The notes beneath the pieces were generated by a model that made no database searches, had not been told where the DNA came from, and worked only from the letters and a program-made list of their open reading frames with translations. 26,399 bases of DNA from Chara braunii (lineage: Eukaryota > Streptophyta > Charophyceae > Charales > Characeae), in the NCBI GenBank assembly GCA_003427395.1, contig BFEA01000001.1:14007134-14033532 (forward strand). The letters are read 5' to 3'. The translations under genes and the position numbers were made by a program. Positions 17,616 to 26,399 of the stretch are shown piece by piece (the stretch's first letter is position 1; every line of letters starts with the position of its first letter).

Positions 17616-17800
17616 GACCAGAAAAAAGGTAAAAGGTTTTGGTATCCTTTTCCCTGTCCGAGAAGTTGAGGAGACGCCTCACTCGGACCAGAGAAAGAAG
17701 ACAGGGTTTGGTATCCCCTGAGTCACATGAGAAGATGAGAAAATATCTCACTCAAGCCAGAGAATAGAAAAGAGGGTTTGGTATGCCCTATCTCCAGCAT
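17616..17800. repeat. 3' region tandem array 3, ~70-bp units
   Basis: Units at 17616, 17686 and about 17756 share GACCAGAGAAAGAAGACAGG, GGTTTGGTATCCC and GAGAAGATGAGGA...CTCACTC. The third is partial. The small ORF overlapping it is a by-product of the repeat. Confidence 0.75.
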
Positions 17801-18087
17801 GGCAGACGGAACAAGTGTCTCAAGTATTGGTATCAGATTTGGCAGTGTTTCGATTTTACAGCCAAAGTGGAGGTTAAGGTAACTTTTCTCTGCCAGAGAT
17901 TGAGAACAGATTTCAGGATGACAAGAGGTCAGAATCAGCAGCAAACAAAAAAAATGAAAATATAATCCTTCTTAAATTTATTTGGTGACCGACGAGCAGC
18001 CTAATTCACGAGGAACCTGCGTCCCTGGCCTCAAGATATTCAAACTCTTAAGCCTGGGACACTATGAGTGATGTATGAGCTGATAAA
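17801..18087. other. 3' region without a gene
   Basis: There is no supported ORF. An imperfect inverted repeat pairs GTCCCTGGCCTCAAG (about 18020) with CTTAAGCCTGGGAC (about 18047) and could form a hairpin on either strand. Confidence 0.4.
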
Positions 18088-18552
18088 TCAGAAAGATGAG
18101 AAGAAATCTCGCTTGTACAGTATATAGAAAATTGCCATGAGTTCTATCTGAAATAGAGAAAGAAGAAAGAAAATACTGAAAAGAATGCAGCCATTGGGAT
18201 GAGGAGCAGAGGGGGCAGTATAAGGAATGGAGGGAACACTCACTAGGGCTCTACTCGCCGTAGGGGTGGTAGGAGCTCTGGGAGAGTAAGGGGGAGAGGA
18301 AGTGCTGGGTGCGCCATAGCGCGCTTCTAATTTTTTCCTGAAATAGTCCATCCTGTCTGGTGATGGAGTCCTTTCATACCACGCAGTGAGCGAATGGCGA
18401 GGATAAGGTCTCGAGTGAGCGCCATAACCCCGTGGATCATCCTCCTCCTCCTCAGAACTATAATCGCGTCGTGCACGAGGCGGCGGCTCCTCCCTAGCTT
18501 TACCCCCTCTCCCTCCTCTTCCTCTTCCCTGTCCCTTATGTGCCTCAGGCAT
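18088..18552 (-). CDS. Antisense ORF between pol and 3' LTR, function unknown
   Basis: On the minus strand the frame is open from 18771, but the first convincing start is ATG 18550-18552, giving 154 codons. The N-terminus is Gly/Arg-rich (GQGRGRGGRGGKAREE), followed by an acidic DYSSEEEEDDPRGYG, an RTPSPDRMDYFRKKLEARYG segment and a Ser/Pro/Thr-rich tail. From about residue 118 the translation becomes hydrophobic over a pyrimidine-rich stretch ending TTTCAG (minus strand, about 18150-18175). This looks like an intron 3' end, so the ORF may be spliced and its real C-terminus may differ. Upstream on the same strand the DNA is pyrimidine-rich, as in many plant 5' leaders. Antisense ORFs at this position are known in some plant Tat-type elements. 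I see no sequence link to those. Confidence 0.4.
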   Translation of the reverse strand: MPEAHKGQGRGRGGRGGKAREEPPPRARRDYSSEEEEDDPRGYGAHSRPYPRHSLTAWYERTPSPDRMDYFRKKLEARYGAPSTSSPPYSPRAPTTPTASRALVSVPSIPYTAPSAPHPNGCILFSIFFLLSLFQIELMAIFYILYKRDFFSSF

Positions 18553-18876
18553 GGTGTGAGACCGAGCTCGGCTTAAGAGGGCGACGAGCAGAGAGGAAAG
18601 TGTGCAGCAGAAGAGAATGAAGAAAAGTGTAAAGGGACAACGCAGACCATGTAGTGATGTTGCATGCACGATGAGAGGGAGAAGAAAAAGAGACGAAGAA
18701 GCTATGCAAACATGAAGAGGGAGAGAAAAACGGAAGAAGATGATAGGAAAAGAAAAGGACGTCGGCCGCAAAAACGCTACAGCAAGTCGCTGTGGTACGA
18801 AGAAGTGAATGAAGATTCTATGTTATGCACTATTTTATACCTAGCGTCTCACGCGTTTCGACCCAACGGGGACGCT

Positions 18877-18885
18877 GGGTGGGGG
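18877..18885 (+). promoter_or_regulatory. Candidate polypurine tract
   Basis: GGGTGGGGG lies 10 nt before the 3' LTR, interrupted by one T and followed by TTTGGTATTA. A polypurine tract usually abuts the LTR, so this is a weak match. It may be degraded. Confidence 0.3.
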
Positions 18886-20208
18886 TTTGGTATTATGTCG
18901 GAGGGCGCGGTGTCCCGACCCTCCTTTGTGTACCAAGTCCCTGCCTAGTACCGGTCTCTTGCTCTGGTGTCGCAGTTCGCTTTCGTATTGTAGCTAGCAG
19001 TCATCTCCACGATCCTTAGAGCCCGGGCTGTACCCTGGTGTGGACCAGTCCTGTCGGTGCATGCCCTTAGCAAAAGGGGTGCGCCACAGGGCTTTCCATT
19101 GGTCCGCGCAGGCTCGACGCCCTGCTGTACAGAAGAGCACAACCGGCCTGTGGCCGTGGTAGCCGTCGGGCTCGCCCTGGGACGCGAAAGTAAACGGACC
19201 AGTGCTGTCATTTCTGCTGCGCGCTGAGTATCCCTCTACCTGGGTATGGGATAGGTGCATGGGGCAGGTCGCTGCCAAAAAGAAAAGGCTAGATAAGAGA
19301 GGCAAAAAAAAGCAAAATGTGTGAGGGCGGAAAGGAAGGCGAAGTGTCTGAACTCTACTCAGATCGTGACCCTTGTTTTAATCAGGGATAATCCAACGAT
19401 ATCGGGTCACGGTACCGTTAGGTTTTCTTTCTTTTTTTTACTATTATTATTATAATGATTATATTTAACTTTCTGATTTCTCAGACTTGGCTTCCCCCTT
19501 TTGGTTTCTGCCACTCCGTAAGGGAGGCCGACGGTTCAAGTTTTGGACAGCGACTACTTTCTGATGGCCTAGGCTTGCCGACCCCTCGTAATTTGCCTGT
19601 ACCAGATCTGCCTGGCTGAGCTCCGCGCGGAGGAATTTCAAAAGAGGGCGACCCACGGCCGCATTGGTAGGGAACCTATCACCCCTGGAGGAGGGTTATA
19701 AGCCCCCTCCTTGCCATCGGACGCGGGTACCCAACGGCAACAGACGGACGGCGAGTTTTGAAAGACAGGAAAACGCTCGTTGGTATCCTGTTATGGGACC
19801 ACCACCTCAGAATTATAGTCGCCTCACAGTGAGACGAAGCGACAGAGACCGATAGCAGAAGGCCTGTAGGTATTGCGGTCGTCAACTCTTTTCTTTTTTT
19901 TTCTTCTTTCCTTTGTTTTTCTTTTGTGTAAAATTCAAATTTAAAACTATCCCATTATTTTCGGATTTTCACTAAGTCTCGAAGGTTGCCATGAGCTCCC
20001 AGTTTAGAGCACAGGGATCTGGGTATGAGGCAGGCCTATAAGAGACGGGAGAGCCTGGCTGTCAGGGGACTAGTAGTGGGTGTCTGCGAGCTTTCTCGTC
20101 ACGTTGATACTGCGGGTTTGAAGGCCTGAGCGTGGAGCAGTGAGGGGTAGTCTGAACTATCTGAGTGTGTGCTCCCAAGAGCGAGGCTCTGGCTATTTCG
20201 GAGTGGAT

Positions 20209-20727
20209 ATGGCGGACCGCAATGGCCTGCGTGGTTACAGGCCGAGATACGTGAGGTATTCCTAGACGTGGGAGAGAGAGGACGAGAAGGGTACCATAGT
20301 GGAGACTCTACTGACCTACGGTAAGCCTGACGGGGAGGTGAGGCTAAAAATTAACGTGTGCTGTGGTAAAGAACAGGAAATGAGGAGGAACGAAGGACTG
20401 CAGGCCGCTGTTACTGAGGCTCGCAACAGGGCCGAACGGAGGTGCAGGCGGGATGGGGTGACTACAAGTATGCGGGTAACGGTCACCTACCACGAGGATG
20501 ACTCATCGATGGGGACTACTGACAGGGAGGTACAACACAATGACCGGGACTCGGAGGGGGAGTCAGAGATGAGCGAACGGGAAGCGGATGTCCAGTCCTG
20601 GCATGGANTGGACCAGATCNGCCNAAACCACCCGCTGGCGGGACCAGTGGAGGACGGGCCCNAGGCCAGTTNGGCCCAGGGCAGAGCGAGGCCAGCGGGG
20701 GACAAGACCATGGAACGCAGGGGCTAG
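20209..20727 (+). pseudogene. 3' LTR copy of the 1992-2510 ORF, one nonsense codon
   Basis: This is the same reading frame as 1992-2510. The Trp codon TGG at 2046-2048 is TAG here (20263-20265). Downstream of it the frame stays open to the TAG ending at 20727. Other differences from the 5' LTR copy are mostly transitions. More bases are N here (20608, 20620, 20624, 20662, 20672). Function is unknown. Confidence 0.45.
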
Positions 20728-21475
20728 TGATATGCGGGACAAAACCCAAGGCGGGGGCANGCGTACGGGTGTGACAGGTGGACGCCNGAGAGAGTGGGTG
20801 AGGAGAGAGGGTCAAAGGGAGTGTAAGGTGGTTGACGTCAACGACTACTGGTACGCTTGGGCAGGGTGAGCACGCTGCTTCCGGTAGGGNAGTGCAAAGA
20901 GGTTGTGATTGAAGGAGGGAGTCAGATCGAAGAAGGGAGATGGGTATGTGCACGACGGGCGTGCATGTTTGAAAAAGGTTGACGTCAGCCTGACTTCGGC
21001 GCGCAGGGGACTAGCACGAAGAGGCACGTGTGAGAGTAGCCAGGAAGGAAGAACGTCAGTCACAATCAGAGAGAGTGAGCTCGAACAAACTCGTACATTT
21101 AGTCACCATTAAGTAGGTATTTAGCGAGGATGTAAGAAATCCTTCTCAGCGTTGCTTTTCTCTTCCCCATACATCCAAAGTCAAGGCACGGATGGGGATC
21201 AAAAGGGTCTCGTCCCCATGCTTCCTTCGGCATACAAGTACTCCCAAAGTCAAAAGCAGGCCTGCATATTCGACAGATACCTACTTGCTCTCATCAAACC
21301 AGCAAGAAAGGAAAAACACTCAACCATGCGTTCGTCTATTCACATGGGCGTGTACTAACTTATATGGACACGCACTCAATCTCCCTCAGGTCACAAGTGA
21401 ACTCATACAGCTGCAAACAAATATTCAACTGACAAGATATGAGCGAGCCCCAAACAACCGTTCACTTATGCAATC

Positions 21476-21720
21476 ACGCAGACGTAGTTATACAATGTTG
21501 TTACACGGTGCAATCTGCACTGTGTTGTCAAACGATGTGATGACACTNTGCAGTCGCANGNTGCGGTCACACTTGCGTAATCAGCACTGTACAGTTACAC
21601 GGTGTGAAGACACTGTGTTAACGCACGTCGTGGTCACACTGTGTGATCAGCACTATGCAGCCACAAGGTGCGATGACACTGTGTTAACGCACACCGTGGT
21701 CACTTCGTGTGATCACAGGC
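21476..21720. repeat. Degenerate ~66-bp tandem repeat (3' LTR copy, inverted)
   Basis: This is the reverse-complement counterpart of 4440-4680, lying inside the inverted block. The same GTTAAC and CACTGTG words recur, with Ns at matching positions (21548, 21560, 21562). Confidence 0.7.
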
Positions 21721-22890
21721 TGACAAAAAGGAAGAGTCTGGTTCCAAATCGTGTTTGTAATCTCTGTCTCCAAGGGCATAAACACACAAAAACGAGGGTT
21801 ACATGTCTCTTTGGCCTTGCCAAATAGTCAAACAAGCAGCTCAATGCAAGCAGTACTTCCAAATGAACAAGTATACGGTCATGTCAATGCCATGAAAGTT
21901 CAGCTCCAGTGTCACTAAGCGCTCAAATTAGGCCTCAACGCGCCGGCCCCCTCCCATTACTTACCCGTTTGCACTGCCTACTGAGGGCCTGATTCGTTAT
22001 CATGAGGCTGCTTGATTGGTTAACAACGATCTTTCACACTAATTGGCCGGACTAAAAACAAGAAAAGAAAAGGAACACTATGCAGAACACTAAAATCAGC
22101 AGAAATAATAAGGGATTATTTTGCAATGACTATTATCTTATATGAGGACACGGTCAAGATGGTCGTGAAAGAAATGCGTTGACGACCCTTGATTGCAGTC
22201 CCCATTACAAGTTGAAAGTCACAAGATGAGGGCGAGACAGATAGTCGTCAGTGCAAATGTTCCGACCGGTAAGTGAAAACGTTCTCAAGGTGCAAGATAC
22301 ACCTCCCTCTCGCTGGTTTCGTCCGTTTCAAAAATTCCCTTTTCACGCGAGGCGGCGGACCTTTCTCACACTGGTTCCGCACATGCCCTGTGGAGCGCGT
22401 GCGTTGGACTCTTCAACGGACTGCTCATCCAGGAGGCAGTGGCAATGGTCTTGGACCGCCTGACGAGCCAGCTATCCACAACATGCATGCAGGCGTATCT
22501 TCACGTCTCCTCTCGGCATAACAGTATGAGGAGCACGTTGGCCAGCAGTTCGCTCAGACACTTCTATGCGTGCAGATGACGGAGTCCGCCAGGAGAGCAA
22601 GGGTCGAAGCCTTCCATAGCTCCCATGTTGACATCAACACTCCATTTCTGCACATGTCGCCCCGTACTCATTACAATGCCCGAACTCTCTATGCGTTCTG
22701 CCCCCAATCACAACTCTACCCTTAGATGGCATAGCCACACTTCATCAGCTTAGCACTCGTAAGTGTCGGGTGACTGACTGCCCCAAGAGCAATCTGAAGA
22801 ACGTTCGCTCGACCTCGCTCCGTCAGTGTACAGCTCGCGCCAAGTGTGTACCGTGCACACGCATAACCCCCTATGCTTGTCTGTCTCCCC

Positions 22891-23447
22891 GCGGCTAGCC
22901 CACTTGTTTTCCCACCTTTCTGACGAATGCGTTAGGCTCACGCGCTGTGGCCGTGCACAACCCACTGGTTTTTACGTTCGTCGCACACCGCACGCTTGCC
23001 CCCGCTTTCGCTCACACCCTCTCCCCTTTCGTTGACCGCCTACAACCCGCACTCTCTCTGAACCCTCACACGTCACCCATTTCCGTTGACAGTGGTTAAC
23101 ACGGTATCACACTAATCAAACATGGATAGCACAGGGCAAGCCCGCAGGGTCTCCGTCTGTGTACTCCCTGCGGCTAGCCCACTTGTTTTCCCTCCTTTCT
23201 GACGAATGTGTTAGGCTCACGCGCTGTGGTCGTGCACAGCCCACTGGTTTTTACGTCCGCACACCGCACGCTTGCCCCCTCTTTCGCTCACGCCCTCTCC
23301 CCTTTCGTTGACCGCCTACAACCCGCACTCTCTCTGAACCCTCACAGGTCACCCATTTCCGTTGACAGTGGTTAACACTATGTCACACTAGTCAAACATG
23401 GATAGCACAGGGCAAGGGCGCAGGGTCTCCGTCTGTGTACTCCGAGA
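22891..23447. repeat. 279-bp tandem duplication private to the 3' LTR
   Basis: Two head-to-tail copies start at GCGGCTAGCCC (22891 and 23170; period 279) and run through the GTTGACAGTGGTTAACAC and GTCTCCGTCTGTGTACTCC landmarks. They differ by scattered substitutions and small indels, so the duplication is not very recent or has been gene-converted. The 5' LTR has one copy (reverse complement, about 2885-3165). Confidence 0.85.
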
Positions 23448-23848
23448 GGCTGCATTGATCATCGACCTCCTTTTCCTGTTCTCAGGAGACGCTGTCTTTT
23501 GATGATCATCTGCGTAATCGATAATAAGCTTGATCACCAGGACAATTTTCTCTAAGGCCCTATTTTGTCAGCTCCCTTCAAAGTTGGATACAACTTAGTC
23601 AAGCGCCAGACGTTAGTTTTCAGATAAAAAGAAAACCCTGGTCTCCGAGTTTTAGTTATTTTGGGCTTTTAATTAGAGTGTCTCATTGAATCTGACCTGT
23701 CTGTGTGGTATGAGTGGGCTGTATTTAAGGTCAAGCCCTCAACCCAGAAAACCCTGGGCTGAGCCGACAGTATTTTACCACTGGGGTTTACGGAATTGGA
23801 TATGTGAATCTCGAAAAAGGGGCATGTTCTGCACATGACTGAGGATCA

Positions 23849-24208
23849 GTGTCATGGTCAGCGAGTCTCGTGGGAAAGCATTTGCAGTCCTCCTTTCATC
23901 CTGTCCACTGCAGGACCAAGTTAAGGATATCAAAGGGCAGGAATTGCATGGAGGGTACGGGCTGGGTGAGAATGACCTACTCCCTCCGCCTAGACAGAAG
24001 GGGTGACTGGGAAGGAAAAGTAGTCGAAAGGTTTCTGTATATCTTGGGGTTAATGAGAAGAAGAATGCTGGAAATAGTGAAAGGTCAAAGGAGCGTGTCA
24101 TATACTGTTTACCTGCACGAGTTGGATGGACGACTGCACAACACCTACTCATCTGTAGAAACGGTGGACCAGGCACGAGAGTCACTTAGCGCCCAACTAC
24201 AAGAGTGA
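23849..24208 (+). CDS. LTR-encoded module B ORF, 3' LTR copy, N-terminally altered
   Basis: The frame corresponding to 5469-5903 is open from about 23849 to TGA 24208 and keeps the whole module B part. Upstream, the 3' LTR lacks 16 bp present at about 5538-5553, which shifts the N-terminal frame. The ancestral start is therefore uncertain. Function is unknown. Confidence 0.4.
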   Translation: MSWSASLVGKHLQSSFHPVHCRTKLRISKGRNCMEGTGWVRMTYSLRLDRRGDWEGKVVERFLYILGLMRRRMLEIVKGQRSVSYTVYLHELDGRLHNTYSSVETVDQARESLSAQLQE

Positions 24209-24562
24209 GGAGTGAAAAGGTTGGGGACAGTATAGATTGGTGGGAGCGGGGTATGTAGCGACTCTGAGACCCAGTCATCTAGCAAACTCCCATTCAGCGT
24301 TCAAGCATTGTCTGACAAACACGCAACTAGTACTCAAAATTTCGAGCATTCTTTGGGTGCGTGGATATCAGTCAGATAACGGGGGTGGCTCAGCAGCTAA
24401 ATACCGAGGTTTTCTAGATTCCTGCATGAAGGTCAATCAGCTACTGTACTATTGCTGTTCATGTCGAGGTCTACAATTTTCTTGGCTCTTTAGGTGTAAA
24501 ATCGTCAATGCTTTGGCAATCTATAATCTGGTTAGCAGACAACTAGAAATCAGACTCAGGCT

Positions 24563-24740
24563 CTACTCAAGCAATACTCAGATGCTACTCAAGCAATACT
24601 TAGGCATTACTCAAGCAAGACTTTGACACTACTTCAGCAATACTCAGACGTTACTCAAACAATGCTCTAGCGTTACTTAAGCAATACTCAAGCGTTAGTC
24701 AAGCAAGACTCAGCCACTACACTAGCAAAATACTCAGACA
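24563..24740. repeat. Short tandem repeat, ACTCAAGCAATACTCAG type (3' LTR)
   Basis: This is the 3' LTR counterpart of 6281-6459, with the same units and only scattered substitutions. The unit number looks unchanged, so the array was already present when the element inserted. Confidence 0.8.
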
Positions 24741-25155
24741 ACTTTCGGAATACACACACAGACAGCGTTTAACTGTACTCGGAACTCACGAAAGGTATTT
24801 TGACAAGTGATCGGAACTCAGAAAAAGCATTTTGTAAGTCACCAGGACTTAGAACGGCACATTGTGCAGAATTCAAAGCTTGGAACTATGTCTTATTCTT
24901 TTCAATTGCTACTCAGCTATCGTTTAGTTGTTACCCTATTGCTAATCAATCACTACAGTGTCTGCATCTAATCAACGAATAGCCAAACTAAACTGCAGCA
25001 GGCTTTCTTCAACAAACGATAGCCAACTTCGAACGGCAACAAAACGTTCACTAGTAAGCGACAGTTAATTTATTCAGGCCAGCATAGCAGTCAGTTCAGC
25101 AATCAACTCANGAGTCNGATCAGCAGCAATCANCANACAACANACGTCATTTTCC

Positions 25156-25845
25156 ATGAGTACAGTCGAATCCTTTCGAGTCAGCGAGTCAGTGCTGGCC
25201 AATCTCAATCAGATTTCATGCAAAGAGGCATTCCGTTATCAGTATGCTAGTAGTGCCATTGGTTTCAGATAAGGAGATCTGTCAATCTTTGTTGTCCAGA
25301 CTAGTTTTGCTGATGGCACTATCCACGATCTGAGGCCCTATCTGAAGAAGGGCAAAGAGGCTCATGAGCATTTTGATGCAGTGTGGATCTCCGCCACGAG
25401 GCATCTCGAGCAGAGGGAGAGAGAAATCGATGAGAGCGGCACCAAACTAATGCGCAGCTTTGGACCCAAGCTTTATACGGACTATCCTAAGCCTCCCGTT
25501 CCTTCCCTTCTCACATATGGCACGGGTTGGCATGATATGATCGGCTTGGCAAAAAGGTATATCTCTCCGGCGGTGATCGACATTGAGGCACTGACAGAGC
25601 CAACCGAGTACCCATACCTCAGGCGAGGAGTCTTCTCAGTGGACGGGTTGCCTACATTGTGGGAGGAGTTCTGCTCCATGGTTAACTTTCGTGTCATGTA
25701 TCTTGGATGGTCATGCTCAGAGCTTGCTGGCTTCAGGTGGCACTTCGTCACGAGGCCTCAGTCTCAGACTCTCAGACTGTACGTGGGCGTGGGTCATAAC
25801 ACTANAGACAAACAACGGAACGAGAGATTGAGAGTGACTATCTAG
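25156..25845 (+). pseudogene. LTR-encoded two-module A protein, one nonsense codon (3' LTR)
   Basis: This is the counterpart of 6873-7559, 230 codons from ATG 25156 to TAG 25845. The single break is TAA at 25270-25272, where the 5' LTR has CAA (Gln). The Trp codon lost in the 5' LTR is intact here, so the part from 25273 to the end reads through both modules. The only length difference is 3 bp (an extra Ser codon near 25249), which keeps the frame. About 12 substitutions separate the two copies, most of them protein-changing, so both have drifted since insertion. Function is unknown. Confidence 0.6.
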
Positions 25846-26308
25846 AGGGTTGAGTGAGGACTCTTGAGAGGTGCTGACCACGCTTGCTTATGTGTACTTT
25901 GTGAGATTTTTATGAGTTCCCACTCTTCCCTCATTCATCTTGTCTTCGCCCTGAGTCAGCCAGTCTTGATGTTCTCTTCAGGCATTGCTTGATGATTGTG
26001 TTTCATTGCTGATTATGTCACAGTTCTTAAATTCCTAAATTGGCATCTTGATACACACATGGCATATTTAATTTAATTTTTATTATCTGCATTATCATTG
26101 CTGTTCCGAATCACAATTAGAGATTCTTAAGACCGGGGACCGGCGAAGACTGCAATTGAAGGGTCTCGCTCCAAGCCGAACGCACACAACAGGAAGGGAT
26201 TTGCTTATTTACTTTGTTTTATTTATTGTAAACACAAACAAACCCTGCGTGACAGCCTGTTGGCTTTCTTGGTCGCCTGTAGAGGCCCGACTAAGAAAAA
26301 GTGCGACA

Positions 26309-26312
26309 ACGC
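26309..26312. repeat. Target-site duplication (ACGC), right copy
   Basis: This is the partner of the ACGC at 676-679. It directly follows the terminal GCGACA of the 3' LTR and leads into a (CG)n-like stretch. Confidence 0.6.
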
Positions 26313-26346
26313 GCGCGCGGATGAGAGTGGCGGGGTGGGAGAGAGA

Positions 26347-26399
<53 letters not shown>
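26313..26399. repeat. Right flank: (CG)n, (GT)n and (GA)n microsatellites
   Basis: After the target-site duplication come GC repeats, a G-rich stretch, (GT)n at about 26348-26366 and (GA)n from about 26367 to the end. The purine strand is on top here, whereas the left flank has (TC)n on top. No gene is seen. Confidence 0.85.

Larger units (their letters stand above)
21078..23466 (-). other. Middle LTR block, inverted orientation (3' LTR)
   Basis: This is the reverse complement of 2873-5077. Its left junction reads GAGTGAG|CTCGAAC and its right junction GATCATCGACC|TCC. The right junction shows about 3 bp of microhomology (ACC) with the uninverted sequence. About 11 bp and 75 bp present in the 5' LTR are missing at the two junctions. 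This fits a double-strand-break inversion with small deletions after the element inserted. Confidence 0.8.
680..26308 (+). mobile_element. Giant Ty3/gypsy-type LTR retrotransposon, defective copy
   Basis: This is a complete element of about 25.6 kb. It has two direct LTRs of 7.3-7.4 kb with TGTCG...CGACA ends, flanking ACGC, a tRNA-Asp primer site 4 nt after the 5' LTR, gag with a CCHC knuckle, and pol in the order protease, RT, RNase H, integrase. That order is Ty3/gypsy rather than copia. Between the LTRs it also carries an array of unrecognised small domains upstream of gag and a 2.8-kb repeat-rich 3' region with an antisense ORF. I see no env-like ORF. Several stops, frameshifts and lost catalytic residues make this copy defective. 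Very large plant elements such as Ogre approach this size, but LTRs above 7 kb are exceptional. The primer type and the RT/IN motifs do not fit Ogre. Confidence 0.93.
18896..26308 (+). repeat. 3' LTR (7.41 kb)
   Basis: It begins TGTCGGAG and ends GTGCGACA. It is collinear with the 5' LTR at both ends but has the middle block 21078-23466 inverted. It also carries a private 279-bp tandem duplication at 22891-23447 and lacks the 96-bp duplication seen in the 5' LTR. Point differences in the counted ORF segment are about 1.7%. A 16-bp deletion near 23860 and a 23-bp deletion near 24233 are further differences from the 5' LTR. Confidence 0.92.

Noticed and set aside
16099-18895. Envelope-like gene after pol
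   Set aside because: No sense-strand ORF with signal peptide, cysteines or transmembrane segment. The region is repeats plus one antisense ORF.
680-26308. Large segmental duplication or palindrome instead of LTRs
   Set aside because: The TG/CA ends, primer site, gag-pol order and flanking 4-bp repeat all fit LTRs. Only the middle block is inverted.
1-26399. tRNA, rRNA or host protein genes
   Set aside because: None could be recognised. The only tRNA-related sequence is the 18-nt primer site.

Overview
The window holds one very large LTR retrotransposon of the Ty3/gypsy superfamily. It occupies about 680-26308 (about 25.6 kb, plus strand) and sits in microsatellite-rich DNA. No host gene is visible. 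The host is most likely a streptophyte (land plant or charophyte-grade alga). The main reason is the primer binding site at 8027-8044, an 18-nt perfect complement of the 3' end of plant-type tRNA-Asp(GUC). That is strong evidence for the priming tRNA and moderate evidence for the host lineage. The RT and integrase carry motifs (YIDDNPVKGP, HPQANAPVERGH) that I associate more with fungal-type Ty3/gypsy elements than with the common plant Athila, Tat or chromovirus lineages.

Layout: 1-580 is a tandem array of about 200-bp units with embedded (TC)n. The 5' LTR is 680-8022 (7.34 kb). The internal region is 8023-18895 (10.9 kb). The 3' LTR is 18896-26308 (7.41 kb). A (GT)n/(GA)n flank follows. Both LTRs begin TGTCGG and end GCGACA, and a 4-bp ACGC flanks the element on both sides. 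In the one stretch I counted base by base (687 bp), the LTRs differ by about 12 substitutions and one 3-bp indel (about 1.7%). The LTRs are not collinear: a 2.2-2.4 kb block in the middle is inverted in one relative to the other. Each LTR also has its own private tandem duplication.

The internal region runs: leader, an array of small unrecognised domains (8373-10313), gag (10375-11973, CCHC knuckle), protease (catalytic Asp replaced by Gly), RT with intact YIDD, RNase H, a long acidic linker, integrase (HHCC, D35E, GPF/Y-like module, C-terminal domain) ending at 16098, then a 2.8-kb 3' region. That last region has three different tandem-repeat arrays and an antisense ORF. Gag-pol is broken by at least three in-frame stops and several frameshifts, some at homopolymers, so this copy looks unable to move by itself.

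The most unusual feature is a set of repeated small protein modules that occur both in the LTRs and upstream of gag. Module A (about 125 aa; D-[ILV]-R-[PI]-Y-[VL] core, then a P-x-P-P-x-P segment) occurs once or twice in each LTR and about three times inside. Module B (about 85 aa) occurs twice inside and probably once or twice per LTR. Comparing the two LTRs shows that the A ORF (about 228 codons) was probably open when the element inserted: each LTR has one nonsense codon, at different places, and each is a sense codon in the other LTR. LTR-encoded accessory proteins are rare, and I do not recognise this family.
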